Below are positions 1-7,523 of a DNA stretch of 22,882 bases, in pieces. Below the pieces are notes generated by a model. That model made no database searches. It was not told where the DNA came from and was given only the letters and a program-made list of their open reading frames with translations. The translations under genes were made by a program, and so were the position numbers. Every line of letters starts with the position of its first letter. Position 1 is the stretch's first letter. The DNA is from a virus: positions 1 to 22,882 of IMG/VR virus record IMGVR_UViG_3300032132_000044; one strand, written 5' to 3'.

Positions 1-56
1 GTGTTTGCCTGCCAAGTGCTTGACGAAGTTGGCGAGGTAACGGCGACTGAAGCCAT
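1..56 (-). CDS. Distal tail or fibre protein, N-terminus only (partial)
   Basis: The ATG overlaps the stop of the preceding gene (TAATG) and the frame stays open to the window edge, giving about 18 residues that begin MASVAVTSPTSSSTWQAN. The pattern TSP-x4-TW-x-A resembles the first strand of Ser/Thr-rich beta-sandwich repeats (Kre9/Knh1 type, usually TSPNGGETW), which occur in extracellular adhesins and some phage tail proteins. Its position right after the tail tip genes fits a further distal tail or receptor-binding protein. With so little visible, the family assignment is only a suggestion. Confidence 0.5.
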   Translation of the reverse strand, partial: MASVAVTSPTSSSTWQAN

Positions 57-646
57 TAACTAATCGTAATTGTCCAAGTTACACGACAAACATCATTGTC
101 ATCTAAACTGAAAGCAGTAAAATCACCAGAAGCCTCAGCCGTTGCGAAAGTCGTTGAAAAAGATGGGATGTCAGAACCGCTTAACGAAAAATCTTTACCT
201 ATGTGCATCTTGTCAAACGACGACGACGAGACCGTTCCCCCGCCTTGCTGACCTGTCCACGTTCCCTCTGCCTGATAAATCACATTCGTTGAGCCACCAT
301 AGGTCGTTGATTTAGATTCCTCTAATTTCAAATCGAAACCCTCTCCAGACGAAACAGGAGCCTCATAAGATTTAACCTGACTTGCATTATTTGATTGCCA
401 TATAAAAATCCCGTCCTTCCCATCTTCTTCTGCGTGTGAAGCCGTAAACCAGTTTGAGCCTGTATTAAGATGATAACCGCTTGAGCCAGAACCTGATGCT
501 ATATAGGTTACGACCGCATCTTTTAGGTTGTCGTGAATTGCGTTTTCAAAATGTTCTGACTGTTTAGTGAGACCATTTTTGTCGTATATAAGCAAATGTA
601 CTTTTCCGCTTATATCTACATTGAATTTTGGTATAATAATTTCCAT
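56..646 (-). CDS. Tail tip-region structural protein (paralogue of the gene at 655-1104)
   Basis: A protein of about 196 residues, beta-rich with many Ser, Gly and Thr, ending VTWTITIS. The upstream gene ends LTWTITFS. Both start with a short lysine-containing segment (xIxxxGKVHLLIYDKNG here, GELEVSIRKGKKQ there), followed by A(I/V)xxxIxxxIxDxL-like helical sequence and a Gly/Ser-rich beta body, so I infer tandem duplication. The frame extends upstream to a TTG at 676, but the ATG at 646 is preferred: AGGGAG lies 4 nt upstream and overlaps the previous stop. The position after the tail hub suggests a distal tail or baseplate-periphery component. No catalytic motif or signal peptide is visible and the family is not recognised. 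Confidence 0.7.
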   Translation of the reverse strand: MEIIIPKFNVDISGKVHLLIYDKNGLTKQSEHFENAIHDNLKDAVVTYIASGSGSSGYHLNTGSNWFTASHAEEDGKDGIFIWQSNNASQVKSYEAPVSSGEGFDLKLEESKSTTYGGSTNVIYQAEGTWTGQQGGGTVSSSSFDKMHIGKDFSLSGSDIPSFSTTFATAEASGDFTAFSLDDNDVCRVTWTITIS

Positions 647-654
647 TGTACTCC

Positions 655-1104
655 CTAACTGAATGTGATTGTCCAAGTCAAGTCTAATTGCTGTCCATCT
701 GCAACTGCTTGACTAAATGTGGTTGATGCTAACAAATAATCGAAATCATTTGAGCCATACCCGTGTCCCACTTTCGCCTCTGTGAATGTGTAACTCGACC
801 CGTCTGCTCGTGTACTGCTTACAAAAACAACCGTATTTGATGCGGTATTGCCAGTTACGGAAGTCATTTTTGTTTCGTAATATGTTGAAGATTGTTTAAC
901 GACTATTCCATTTTCTCCGCTTGTTGGAGAAGCAAAATTATCTGTTCCAAAAAGACCGCCCCCCATAAAAAATTCTTTAGCCTGTTGTAACGAATCTGCT
1001 ATAACAGTATGAATTTCTGTACTGACTGCGTTCTTTACTTTTTGTTTTTTGCCTTTGCGAATGGATACTTCCAATTCTCCAGACATTTTCATTTTATCTA
1101 TCAT
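655..1104 (-). CDS. Tail tip-region structural protein (paralogue of the gene at 56-646)
   Basis: A 149-residue protein whose first 25 residues are Lys-rich, followed by a short helical stretch (TEIHTVIADSLQQAKEFF) and a beta-rich Ser/Thr/Gly body ending LTWTITFS. The end and the general plan match the next gene, which is longer and has extra sequence in the middle. The ATG at 1104 overlaps the stop of the upstream gene (ATGA), with GGGAG about 11 nt upstream; in-frame ATGs at 1092 and 1086 are alternatives. The location among tail tip genes supports a virion structural role. Its exact function is not recognised. Confidence 0.7.
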   Translation of the reverse strand: MIDKMKMSGELEVSIRKGKKQKVKNAVSTEIHTVIADSLQQAKEFFMGGGLFGTDNFASPTSGENGIVVKQSSTYYETKMTSVTGNTASNTVVFVSSTRADGSSYTFTEAKVGHGYGSNDFDYLLASTTFSQAVADGQQLDLTWTITFS

Positions 1105-1475
1105 GACGGAGAAATCTCCCTTAAATTAATATTTGTTGAAAATCTTTGATAATTATTTTCAGTGAACGATAAAGACGAATCTTCCATCCTGACTGTGTAC
1201 GAAGTCGAACCATCATTATATGTGAACGACTTGAAACTACCCTGAACTACATTCCTGAAATTCTCTAATTCTGTTTTGAAGGATGAACTGATATTGCTCC
1301 AACTCCAAGTAAATGTTTTTTTACCAGAGTGCGCCTGAACAATATACTCAACCCCAGACCAAGATTCATGCATTTGGTTTGCGTATTCTTTGCCTGTTTG
1401 TTTTCCAATATCAGACTCAACCTCAAAAGTTAAATTTGTTCCTGAATCATAATCTGCATGATTGAAATATGCCAT
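1101..1475 (-). CDS. Minor tail protein (tail tip, probable)
   Basis: A 124-residue protein with alternating beta pattern. The C-terminal half reads FKSFTYNDGSTSYTVRMED followed by LSFTENNYQRFSTNINLRE, a pattern typical of small distal tail proteins (lambda gpM-like or Dit-like beta-barrels, where a Y-x-VR strand is followed by a final I-x-LRE strand). It starts at a TAATG overlap with the hub gene, and the purines of the hub's last codons (AAGGGAA) act as its ribosome binding site. The gene order tape measure - hub - this protein supports a tail tip assignment, but the specific lambda equivalent cannot be settled from the sequence alone. Confidence 0.65.
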   Translation of the reverse strand: MAYFNHADYDSGTNLTFEVESDIGKQTGKEYANQMHESWSGVEYIVQAHSGKKTFTWSWSNISSSFKTELENFRNVVQGSFKSFTYNDGSTSYTVRMEDSSLSFTENNYQRFSTNINLREISPS

Positions 1476-3514
1476 TAAATTTCCCTTGCTGTAATATCCA
1501 AAAAACCACCCACCGACCTATTGGTCGAGGTTACAAAATACTTGCTTGACCACGATCCACTTAGGGGGTTCAGTTCCATGCCAGTAAACGACAGAACATC
1601 CCCAACCTCAATGTTGGACTTTTTAGGGTTTACCATTTTAAAATTTATAACCTGTTTTACCGATCCAACCATGTCATCATAATAGTCTAAAAAAGAATCG
1701 TTCCTATTTGTACCAGTGGCTGTTACGTTATCTATAACATAATTTAATTTTTCATCTTTTATGTTTTCTTTGCTGTCTACAACAAAATAATTTGTTCTGC
1801 CAGAAGCAGTTTTTGAAGCAGTCGAATAATAAACATTTTTAGCAGGGTTTCTTTCAAACTGGACATTCCACTTTGTTATTAAATCGCTTAATGATGTGTG
1901 CGAAATTATCAATTCTTTTATATCGCTGTGAGTCAATGACGTTGAACTATCACTAAAAGTTACAGCAGAGGGGCTGTTTGGAATAAAATGATAAATTGGA
2001 GAACCATCGTTTCTAAATCTGAAATTAAACCCACCCTCATAAGACAACCTATTTAACTCATCTTTCATTGGTTTTGTTTTGTTCGGTTCTGTAAAAAATC
2101 TAACAGCACAATTCTTTTCACTGTCAAGAGACGAATAATTTATAGGCGCATCAGTAACTCCTAAAAATCTGTAAAGAATATCCCTGTGAACCTCATGAGC
2201 CTTTGTCGCCGTTCCACTACTCCAACTTTTATCAAAACCATCATTACCACAATATACCACATCCAACTTGCTTTCAATCTCCCCAGATGCGGTTGGTTCA
2301 TTATCAGAATCAACAGTGTGAACAAGATACAGCCACACATCACTAATCCTCGCAGAGGTAGAAATATCATCAAGCGTACTACTTGAAAGCCTTAAAACAA
2401 CACTGTCTGGCAACCTGTTGGTGTTCCCAGTTACGGAACTTAAAATATTAACAGAAGACGAAAGGGCAGTTGTGCCAGTTCCAGAGGAGGTTTGCCTTGA
2501 CGTGATTGTACTCAGCGAACCAAAAGAATAATCATACAATGTAATAGAGCCAGCATCAACAAAAGAACCAATCGTTATGTCTCCTGACAAATATAAAGTG
2601 GCAGAGGTAAATTTTCCTGATATGCTTGGAAGTTCTAATTTTAAATCTGTGGATTGCCCACCACCACTTGTGATTGTGTGAGATACGGTTGCGTAATTAG
2701 AGGAGTTTCCATCTATTGCGTTTTCTGGGTTAGTAAATCCACTTCCAGAAACAACTGCCTGTGGTCTAAACTTATAAGTGGTTAATAACCTTCCAGCAAC
2801 CTCAAAGGAATTTTTAGAATCCTTTGTTACAGTCGCATTTGTGTCGAGGTCGAGATTGGCATACATTTCTGCACGACTATCATAAGTGTTAATAACTGGT
2901 GTGCTTTCACTCTTTGGAGCAAGAAAATAGATATTTCCGTTTGCCGTACTTGTCCTCGGTGATGGATACAGGGCTTTTGAGGTCATAAAATCTGATGTCG
3001 TGTGTCCAGTATAATCACCATAAGCAACTGGTACATATACACCAGTATCGCTTAACTCATTTGGAAGATCAATACCATCCCACGGACGCTTTGCTGTTAT
3101 CTGTAAAGATATTTTTCCATCCTCACGAACACTATACGAAGTAAGCCGACCATTAAATATCTGCAGAGCATCAGACATGGTTGTACTCCCATTAAGAACA
3201 CTGTATACTTTTACATCCTTATTGATATAATAGTTTACGAACAACTCCTTACTCAATACATTAGAACCCGTGGAATGATCAGCTATTTCTAATTGCAGAT
3301 TTCCAGACTGAGAAGTGCCTTCTGTTGTGTTTATACTTTCCCTTATCATGGGTGCGTTTAATATTGCACCAGTATAACTTACAGTATCTGACATAGTAAT
3401 TGTCGCAAATCCTAATCCAATATAATTAGTTGAATCCTTATACAGTCTGACTATCCAGTTTTCTGTGAACTGGCTCTGAAGTGCTGTCGAATAATTTGAC
3501 GGAAGGGTAATCAT
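1475..3514 (-). CDS. Tail hub / central tail tip protein
   Basis: A 679-residue protein encoded soon after the tape measure, where siphophages carry the hub. The N-terminal ~155 residues look like a beta-barrel tail domain (xALQIFNGRLTSYSVREDGK, then a strand ending TAKRPWDG). Residues about 240-400 form an apparent inserted beta-sandwich containing NPENAIDGNSSNYATV, reminiscent of the start of discoidin/F5-8C-like carbohydrate-binding domains. Residues about 400-679 contain the hub-like region and end with a SxYFVTSTNRSVGGFLDITARE-type strand, often seen at the end of gp27-like hub proteins. The start overlaps the previous stop (ATGA). It probably forms the tail end through which tape measure and DNA exit; receptor contact by the inserted domain is inference. 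Confidence 0.72.
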   Translation of the reverse strand: MITLPSNYSTALQSQFTENWIVRLYKDSTNYIGLGFATITMSDTVSYTGAILNAPMIRESINTTEGTSQSGNLQLEIADHSTGSNVLSKELFVNYYINKDVKVYSVLNGSTTMSDALQIFNGRLTSYSVREDGKISLQITAKRPWDGIDLPNELSDTGVYVPVAYGDYTGHTTSDFMTSKALYPSPRTSTANGNIYFLAPKSESTPVINTYDSRAEMYANLDLDTNATVTKDSKNSFEVAGRLLTTYKFRPQAVVSGSGFTNPENAIDGNSSNYATVSHTITSGGGQSTDLKLELPSISGKFTSATLYLSGDITIGSFVDAGSITLYDYSFGSLSTITSRQTSSGTGTTALSSSVNILSSVTGNTNRLPDSVVLRLSSSTLDDISTSARISDVWLYLVHTVDSDNEPTASGEIESKLDVVYCGNDGFDKSWSSGTATKAHEVHRDILYRFLGVTDAPINYSSLDSEKNCAVRFFTEPNKTKPMKDELNRLSYEGGFNFRFRNDGSPIYHFIPNSPSAVTFSDSSTSLTHSDIKELIISHTSLSDLITKWNVQFERNPAKNVYYSTASKTASGRTNYFVVDSKENIKDEKLNYVIDNVTATGTNRNDSFLDYYDDMVGSVKQVINFKMVNPKKSNIEVGDVLSFTGMELNPLSGSWSSKYFVTSTNRSVGGFLDITAREI

Positions 3515-3693
3515 TTCTTCTTTTTCATAAGGCTGTATTCTTCCCTGAGTCCCTTGATTAAACTATTTAAGTCTAAACGGCTACAGTCAATCAAATCTTT
3601 TGCCCCAACGGTGTTTTGCTTAACAAACAAAGAACGTTTAACCCCTATCCCTTTTGGGAAATCCTGCTGTGCTTTAGCAAACACACCAATCAA
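3511..3693 (-). CDS. Small protein of unknown function between tape measure and tail hub
   Basis: About 60 residues, ending in a run of four lysines, with a central xxGVKRSLFVKQNTVGAKDLIDCSR segment that looks globular. I do not recognise the family. The gene occupies the gap between tape measure and hub, and its stop overlaps the hub ATG (AAATGATT), which argues for a real, translationally coupled gene. The start is uncertain: the frame is open upstream into the tape measure 3' end, no ATG is available, and TTG at 3693 or a GTG a few codons on are the candidates. It could be a small tail tip or assembly factor; that is inference from position only. Confidence 0.55.
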   Translation of the reverse strand: MIGVFAKAQQDFPKGIGVKRSLFVKQNTVGAKDLIDCSRLDLNSLIKGLREEYSLMKKKK

Positions 3694-3704
3694 ATCGTAA
3701 TGTG

Positions 3705-5672
3705 CTATGCTAACTCCATTCTTACCGCCCTTTTAATAGCAGGGAGGATAGAGTCCCTAACTGTTTCGTCAACTAATGGTGCGCTGATATTTACAGTGAT
3801 GTTTCTTGAACTTGAACTCTGACCAGCCCCAAGCGGATCAACAGTTACTCGTTCCCTTCCACTTGGATTGTCTCCAACCATTATCATCTGAGAACCATTT
3901 GTTATAAATTCTCCACCCGTAGCAAAAGATGGAATAAACTTATCAAATAATCCTTTTAATGCAATAGCACCAGCACTTGCTCCAGCAAAAGCTAAAATGG
4001 GATTCAGGGTTTTAAAGCTATTAGCTATGAGGTCAGCAATCGCCTGTGCAATTCTTGATTGTACGTAAGACCTAACACCAGCAAGACTGTCTGCATATGA
4101 TTGTTGTTGAACTTTTGCGGTATTTTCGTCCTCATCACCCTGTTTAGCAGTTGCATCTGTTAAGGTTTTAGTTCCTGCTACTAATTTATCAACAACTGGA
4201 TTTGCTTTTTCCCATTCTTCTTTCAAATCAGTCGCCTTAGTAATCACAAAAGTATATCCTTCAGCACCAAGAAGTTTCATTTCTTCTTTAAGTGCCAATA
4301 TTCGAAGTGTGGTCAGATTTATCCCATTATCCCTTAATAACTGTTCACTCGCAACTCTCATCTGACCAGATATTCCACCAGTGATCTGAGCAAAGGCTCG
4401 TGATAATATATCTAATGTTCCAGAAATTTTTGGGAAACCAGCCCTTATGCCTTCGGATATTTCATTGGATATTGTAAGCCCAATAATAGAAGCACCCTTG
4501 CCAGCAATTTGCATCGCAATAGAAAGGACAGCACTGAGGTTTTGTGCTATCGCCTGACCTATAAATTCCCAACCAATGTCCCCAATTTCTTCTAATCTTG
4601 TATTAATCTTTTTTAGGTGAGGAAGAAGTTCTTTCTTTATGGCATCACCAAGACTTACCATAGCATTTTGAAGTTTTGTTTTCAGCATACTTGCCTGAGT
4701 CTCAAACTTTTCATTCATTTTCTCTACTGCGCTTGATGTCGTACCAGAGATATTGTTAAACCCCTCAACGTTTTCTTTGAACTTGCCCATGTTCCCAGCA
4801 AGGGTTTTTACTGCTAACTGTGCAGTGATATTTGGGATCAACTGCCTCATGGCTTCTGGGTTGTTCTCAACAATCTTTTGGAAACTTCCCATAGTTGATA
4901 CAAAGTCAATCATTCCATCATCTGATTTTACGATCTCCACCCCAAATTCTTCCATAGCCTTTTTTGCTCTTGGGGTTGGACTTTGTAATTGAATGAAAGT
5001 ATTTTTTAAAGAAATAACTGCTTCTGAGGTACTGATACCACCTGCAGTGATCGTAGCCAATGATGCTCCAAGCATTTCAATAGAAACACCAGCACCACTT
5101 GCGAATGGCATAACCTGTCCTAAGGCACTACCAAGTTCTGGGATGGTTGTTTTACCTAATTCTACTGTTTTAAAAAGAACATCAGAAACTCTGGTAACAT
5201 CTGTAAGAGAATCCCCATAGGCGTTCAGGGCTGAGGTTAATACATCGGCTGTGGTTGATATGTCTGAAACACCAGCAAGGGCTAATTCTGCAGAAACTTT
5301 TAATACTTCAGCCTGTTGGGATGCTCCTTTGATACCCGCAGATATAATATCATACTGCGCTTTTGCCGTATCAGCAAAATCTAAACCAAAATCATCTGCA
5401 ACATCTCGTAAACTATGGCTTAATCGTTTTAACTCGGTATCTGTTTGCTTGCCAATGGTTTGAATCTCATTAAGCCCCTTGCCAAATTTCATTGACTCCC
5501 TAAGGGCTATAGTGAATACACCACCAACGCCTAATAGTGTTTTCCAGTTTAAAGCAAATCGTTTAATAGTGCCACCAACAGTGCTAACAGCACCAGCGAC
5601 TCTTTTCATTCCATTAATTGTGGGCTTTAGGTTTTTTAGACCTAATCGAATCAGTAGATCATTTTTTGCCAT
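3705..5672 (-). CDS. Tail tape measure protein (TP901 family)
   Basis: A 655-residue protein with the TP901-type core: residues about 60-300 contain FADTAKAQYDIISAGI, ISTTADVLTSALNAYG, TTIPELGSALGQVMPFA and ISTSEAVISLKNTF in the family's usual order. Hydrophobic segments follow (around 355-400 and 570-590), then the common C-terminal signature FATGGEFITNGSQMIMVGDNPSGRERV in two pieces. Tape measure length sets tail length; at about 0.15 nm per residue this predicts a tail of roughly 100 nm (an estimate from known phages). The start overlaps the end of the GT reading frame by 14 nt. It acts inside the tail tube and is ejected during infection. Confidence 0.93.
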   Translation of the reverse strand: MAKNDLLIRLGLKNLKPTINGMKRVAGAVSTVGGTIKRFALNWKTLLGVGGVFTIALRESMKFGKGLNEIQTIGKQTDTELKRLSHSLRDVADDFGLDFADTAKAQYDIISAGIKGASQQAEVLKVSAELALAGVSDISTTADVLTSALNAYGDSLTDVTRVSDVLFKTVELGKTTIPELGSALGQVMPFASGAGVSIEMLGASLATITAGGISTSEAVISLKNTFIQLQSPTPRAKKAMEEFGVEIVKSDDGMIDFVSTMGSFQKIVENNPEAMRQLIPNITAQLAVKTLAGNMGKFKENVEGFNNISGTTSSAVEKMNEKFETQASMLKTKLQNAMVSLGDAIKKELLPHLKKINTRLEEIGDIGWEFIGQAIAQNLSAVLSIAMQIAGKGASIIGLTISNEISEGIRAGFPKISGTLDILSRAFAQITGGISGQMRVASEQLLRDNGINLTTLRILALKEEMKLLGAEGYTFVITKATDLKEEWEKANPVVDKLVAGTKTLTDATAKQGDEDENTAKVQQQSYADSLAGVRSYVQSRIAQAIADLIANSFKTLNPILAFAGASAGAIALKGLFDKFIPSFATGGEFITNGSQMIMVGDNPSGRERVTVDPLGAGQSSSSRNITVNISAPLVDETVRDSILPAIKRAVRMELA

Positions 5673-6072
5673 AATTTTTACTTTCGTATTTCTCTATTGC
5701 ATTATACTCATTATGGATCACAGTAAAACAATTTAAAAGATCAGACGAAATTTCATCTAACACTCCAAGAGATATATTAAAATTTTTCACCATGTTAAAT
5801 TCATTTAATAACGTTATATGCCAACCTTCCAATATGTATTTTGGGTCTGTAAACAAAGGGACAAGATGAAACAAATCCTGACCGATAGTCCTACTTGTTC
5901 TTGCATTGACAATCGCAATCTGTTCAATCTCGTCCCAAATGTCTTCAACCCTGTTGAACTCCCGTTCATTATATGTGAGGGGACTCACCGTTGTATAAGG
6001 GAGGGAATACGGGCTTACATGGTCGGATCGGTAGAGATTCCACCAAACCGAAAAGGCAAGTCCCCTCAGTCT
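5659..6072 (-). CDS. Tail assembly chaperone T extension, expressed as G-T fusion by -1 frameshift
   Basis: This frame is open from the slippery site at 6072-6078 through to the stop at 5659 (137 residues) and should be read as the C-terminal part of a 226-residue G-T fusion (bases 6338-6072, then 6072-5659). The first junction residues are RLRGLAFSVWWNLYRSDHV; the rest contains NEREFNRVEDIWDEIEQIAI and ends NYGKK. In lambda, the GT fusion binds the tape measure and recruits tube subunits; here the gene lies directly between tube and tape measure, as expected. A GTG at 5988 could start a separate 109-residue protein, but it lies within the 3' arm of the predicted stimulatory stem and has no clear ribosome binding site, so I regard it as unlikely to be the main product. 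Confidence 0.8.
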   Translation of the reverse strand, partial: RLRGLAFSVWWNLYRSDHVSPYSLPYTTVSPLTYNEREFNRVEDIWDEIEQIAIVNARTSRTIGQDLFHLVPLFTDPKYILEGWHITLLNEFNMVKNFNISLGVLDEISSDLLNCFTVIHNEYNAIEKYESKNYGKK

Positions 6073-6078
6073 TTTGGG
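5979..6078 (-). promoter_or_regulatory. Programmed -1 ribosomal frameshift signal
   Basis: In the frame of the upstream chaperone, the codons before the stop are AAC CCA AAA GAC TGA, so the heptamer C CCA AAA (6072-6078) is a canonical X XXY YYZ slippery site. Six nucleotides later GGGGACUUGCC (6055-6065) can pair with GGUGAGUCCCC (5979-5989): 11 pairs, two of them G-U. A nested 5-bp stem UCGGU/ACCGA (6047-6051 with 6028-6032) lies inside the loop. After a -1 slip the frame runs without a stop into the downstream frame. Seen directly: site, phase, pairing. Function is inferred from the conserved G/GT arrangement in siphophages. Confidence 0.85.
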
Positions 6079-6338
6079 TTTAACCCAGTGTACTCCATCA
6101 GAATTTGCTGTAAGATAGAATCTACCTGAACCATTGAATATTTTTCGAGTTCAGACTCCTTAATTCCAGACAGAACCCTGCATTCTTCAAGCAGTGCATA
6201 GTATATATCTGGATCAAGACCTTCTCCGTCTTCCTTACCCCAAAATGTTTTAACATTTTTTAGGTGCAACTTCCGAGCCTCTTTGTAATTAATGTCCTTA
6301 ACTTCAAACTCGCCTAACTTAGGCACTACTATTTTCAT
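6066..6338 (-). CDS. Tail assembly chaperone (lambda G-like)
   Basis: A 90-residue protein beginning MKIVVPKLGEFEVKDINYKEARKL in pieces, with a short beta hairpin followed by helices and ending EYTGLNPKD. This is the usual plan for small tail assembly chaperones encoded after the tail tube: an N-terminal beta segment and a helical body. It is not expected to be in the finished virion; it keeps the tape measure soluble and helps tube polymerisation. Its last four sense codons contain the slippery heptamer that yields the longer fusion. A 16-nt gap separates it from the tail tube gene upstream, with GGAGGGAATATG providing a strong ribosome binding site. Confidence 0.82.
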   Translation of the reverse strand: MKIVVPKLGEFEVKDINYKEARKLHLKNVKTFWGKEDGEGLDPDIYYALLEECRVLSGIKESELEKYSMVQVDSILQQILMEYTGLNPKD

Positions 6339-6354
6339 ATTCCCTCCTATTGGA

Positions 6355-7338
6355 CTATGCTGTCGTTATTGAAAAAAGATTTGCACTTCCATCGGCAACA
6401 GCCTCAAAAGGCAACTCAACAAAAACTCCTTCATCACTGTCCCCTAAGTCGAGATTGTATCCAGTGAATATTGCTGTCGGAACTGATATTGCTAATGTCG
6501 GTGTTGAATCAGTAAGAACTAATGCTTTAGGTGTCCCAGCGAGAAAACTGGCGAGTTCCTGATCGGTATTAGCATCATATTTAACATTAAGGCTACCACC
6601 AAGAGCGTATTCACCACTTCTACTGTATTGCTGTGCTTCAGCACCACCACCCTGAAACCCAACTCTTAAAGCTGGGAACGTCCAATTAACAGAACACGAC
6701 TTAAGCACCACATCTGCGCTTGCTATTGTCTTTGTCGTGAAATCATAAATGGTTTTTACATACGCTGTTTGCGCACCATTTGGTGCAACAGCATTTGTAG
6801 CAGGTGCTTCAGGTTTGTATCCTGAATAAAAAGTTCCACCAACAACCATTCTACCACCCTCTGATCCAGAATCCATTGTAAGAGACAATTCTGTTAGCAC
6901 CGCACTGTGCATTACCCTGTCATCCGTACTTCTTGGATTACTAACTATTACAGTTGCAAATTTCCCAACAGTGGCTGTGCCATCGTGGTCATAAGTAAGC
7001 GGTGATGATTCACCTGCCCTTACAAATGGTGTTCCAGTGTCCTCGCTGATTAAAGTCATCAGCATATCAAATCCTTCACGATGGGATACCACCCATTCAA
7101 ACTGAACAGACGCACTTGCACCCTTTTGGGATACGTAGTGATCCGTTGATTTTTTTATTTGTTGTCCACTTCTTAAAGTTCGTTCCTGAACCAAACCGCC
7201 CCCGAAGTCAATATCGGAAACACTAACTACATCCAACTTGACAAAGTCATCATTGGTTGCATTTACTGTCCCCATTTTATCTTGCAGGGCTATGTACAGT
7301 TCAAACTGCTTCGAAGAATAGACATTTCCGTCAGCCAT
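6355..7338 (-). CDS. Major tail protein (tail tube subunit)
   Basis: A 327-residue beta-rich protein starting MADGNVYSSKQFELYIA. The segments VSDIDFGGGLVQERTLRSGQ, ASVQFEWVVSHREGFDMLM and the late SGEYALGGSLNVKYDANTDQELASFL are typical of siphophage tube proteins, which contain a gpV/Hcp-like beta-barrel with polar loops. It lies immediately before the tail assembly chaperones and after the neck genes, the standard location. The region around 145-240 may hold a duplicated half of the fold (its SLTMDSGSEGGRMVVGGTFYSG and SLNVKY sections look alike), which is an inference. It starts at a TAATG overlap with the small upstream gene. Confidence 0.78.
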   Translation of the reverse strand: MADGNVYSSKQFELYIALQDKMGTVNATNDDFVKLDVVSVSDIDFGGGLVQERTLRSGQQIKKSTDHYVSQKGASASVQFEWVVSHREGFDMLMTLISEDTGTPFVRAGESSPLTYDHDGTATVGKFATVIVSNPRSTDDRVMHSAVLTELSLTMDSGSEGGRMVVGGTFYSGYKPEAPATNAVAPNGAQTAYVKTIYDFTTKTIASADVVLKSCSVNWTFPALRVGFQGGGAEAQQYSRSGEYALGGSLNVKYDANTDQELASFLAGTPKALVLTDSTPTLAISVPTAIFTGYNLDLGDSDEGVFVELPFEAVADGSANLFSITTA

Positions 7339-7523
7339 TATTTAGCCTCCTTCTTTGTGTTTTTAACTTCCTTAACATAACCTTCTTCGAGCAGATGGTC
7401 TGATACGTTGTCGTGTTCGACAGTCTTTCCTTGCTCAAGATTAATGTACTTACTCTTTCCAAAACCAGCCCAGTTTCCTCCTGAGCCTAATTCAGAAAAT
7501 CTTTTTGTTGCTTTTATCTTCAT
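7338..7523 (-). CDS. Small virion-operon protein upstream of tail tube
   Basis: A 61-residue Lys-rich protein (MKIKATKRFSELGSGGNWAGF at the N-terminus; a central GKTVEHDNVSDHLLEEGYVKEV). The pattern 'V..HLLE.GYVKEV' is common in small phage proteins encoded beside tail tube or connector genes. It begins and ends in TAATG overlaps, so it is translationally coupled to both neighbours. I cannot assign a specific role; a connector-associated or assembly role is suggested only by position. Confidence 0.62.
   Translation of the reverse strand: MKIKATKRFSELGSGGNWAGFGKSKYINLEQGKTVEHDNVSDHLLEEGYVKEVKNTKKEAK

Noticed and set aside
1086-1130. Short inverted repeat GGAG-ATTT-CTCC covering the ribosome binding site of the gene at 655-1104
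   Set aside because: Only four pairs, at the end of an upstream coding sequence (EISPS codons). Too weak to claim translational control.
5659-5988. Separate 109-residue gene starting at GTG 5988
   Set aside because: The -1 frame is open upstream to the slippery site, and the GTG is buried in the predicted stem without a clear ribosome binding site. Better explained as the T part of a frameshift fusion.
5818-6129. Plus-strand open frame of 103 codons opposite the tail chaperones
   Set aside because: It is antisense to the G/GT region, which has strong support including the frameshift signal.
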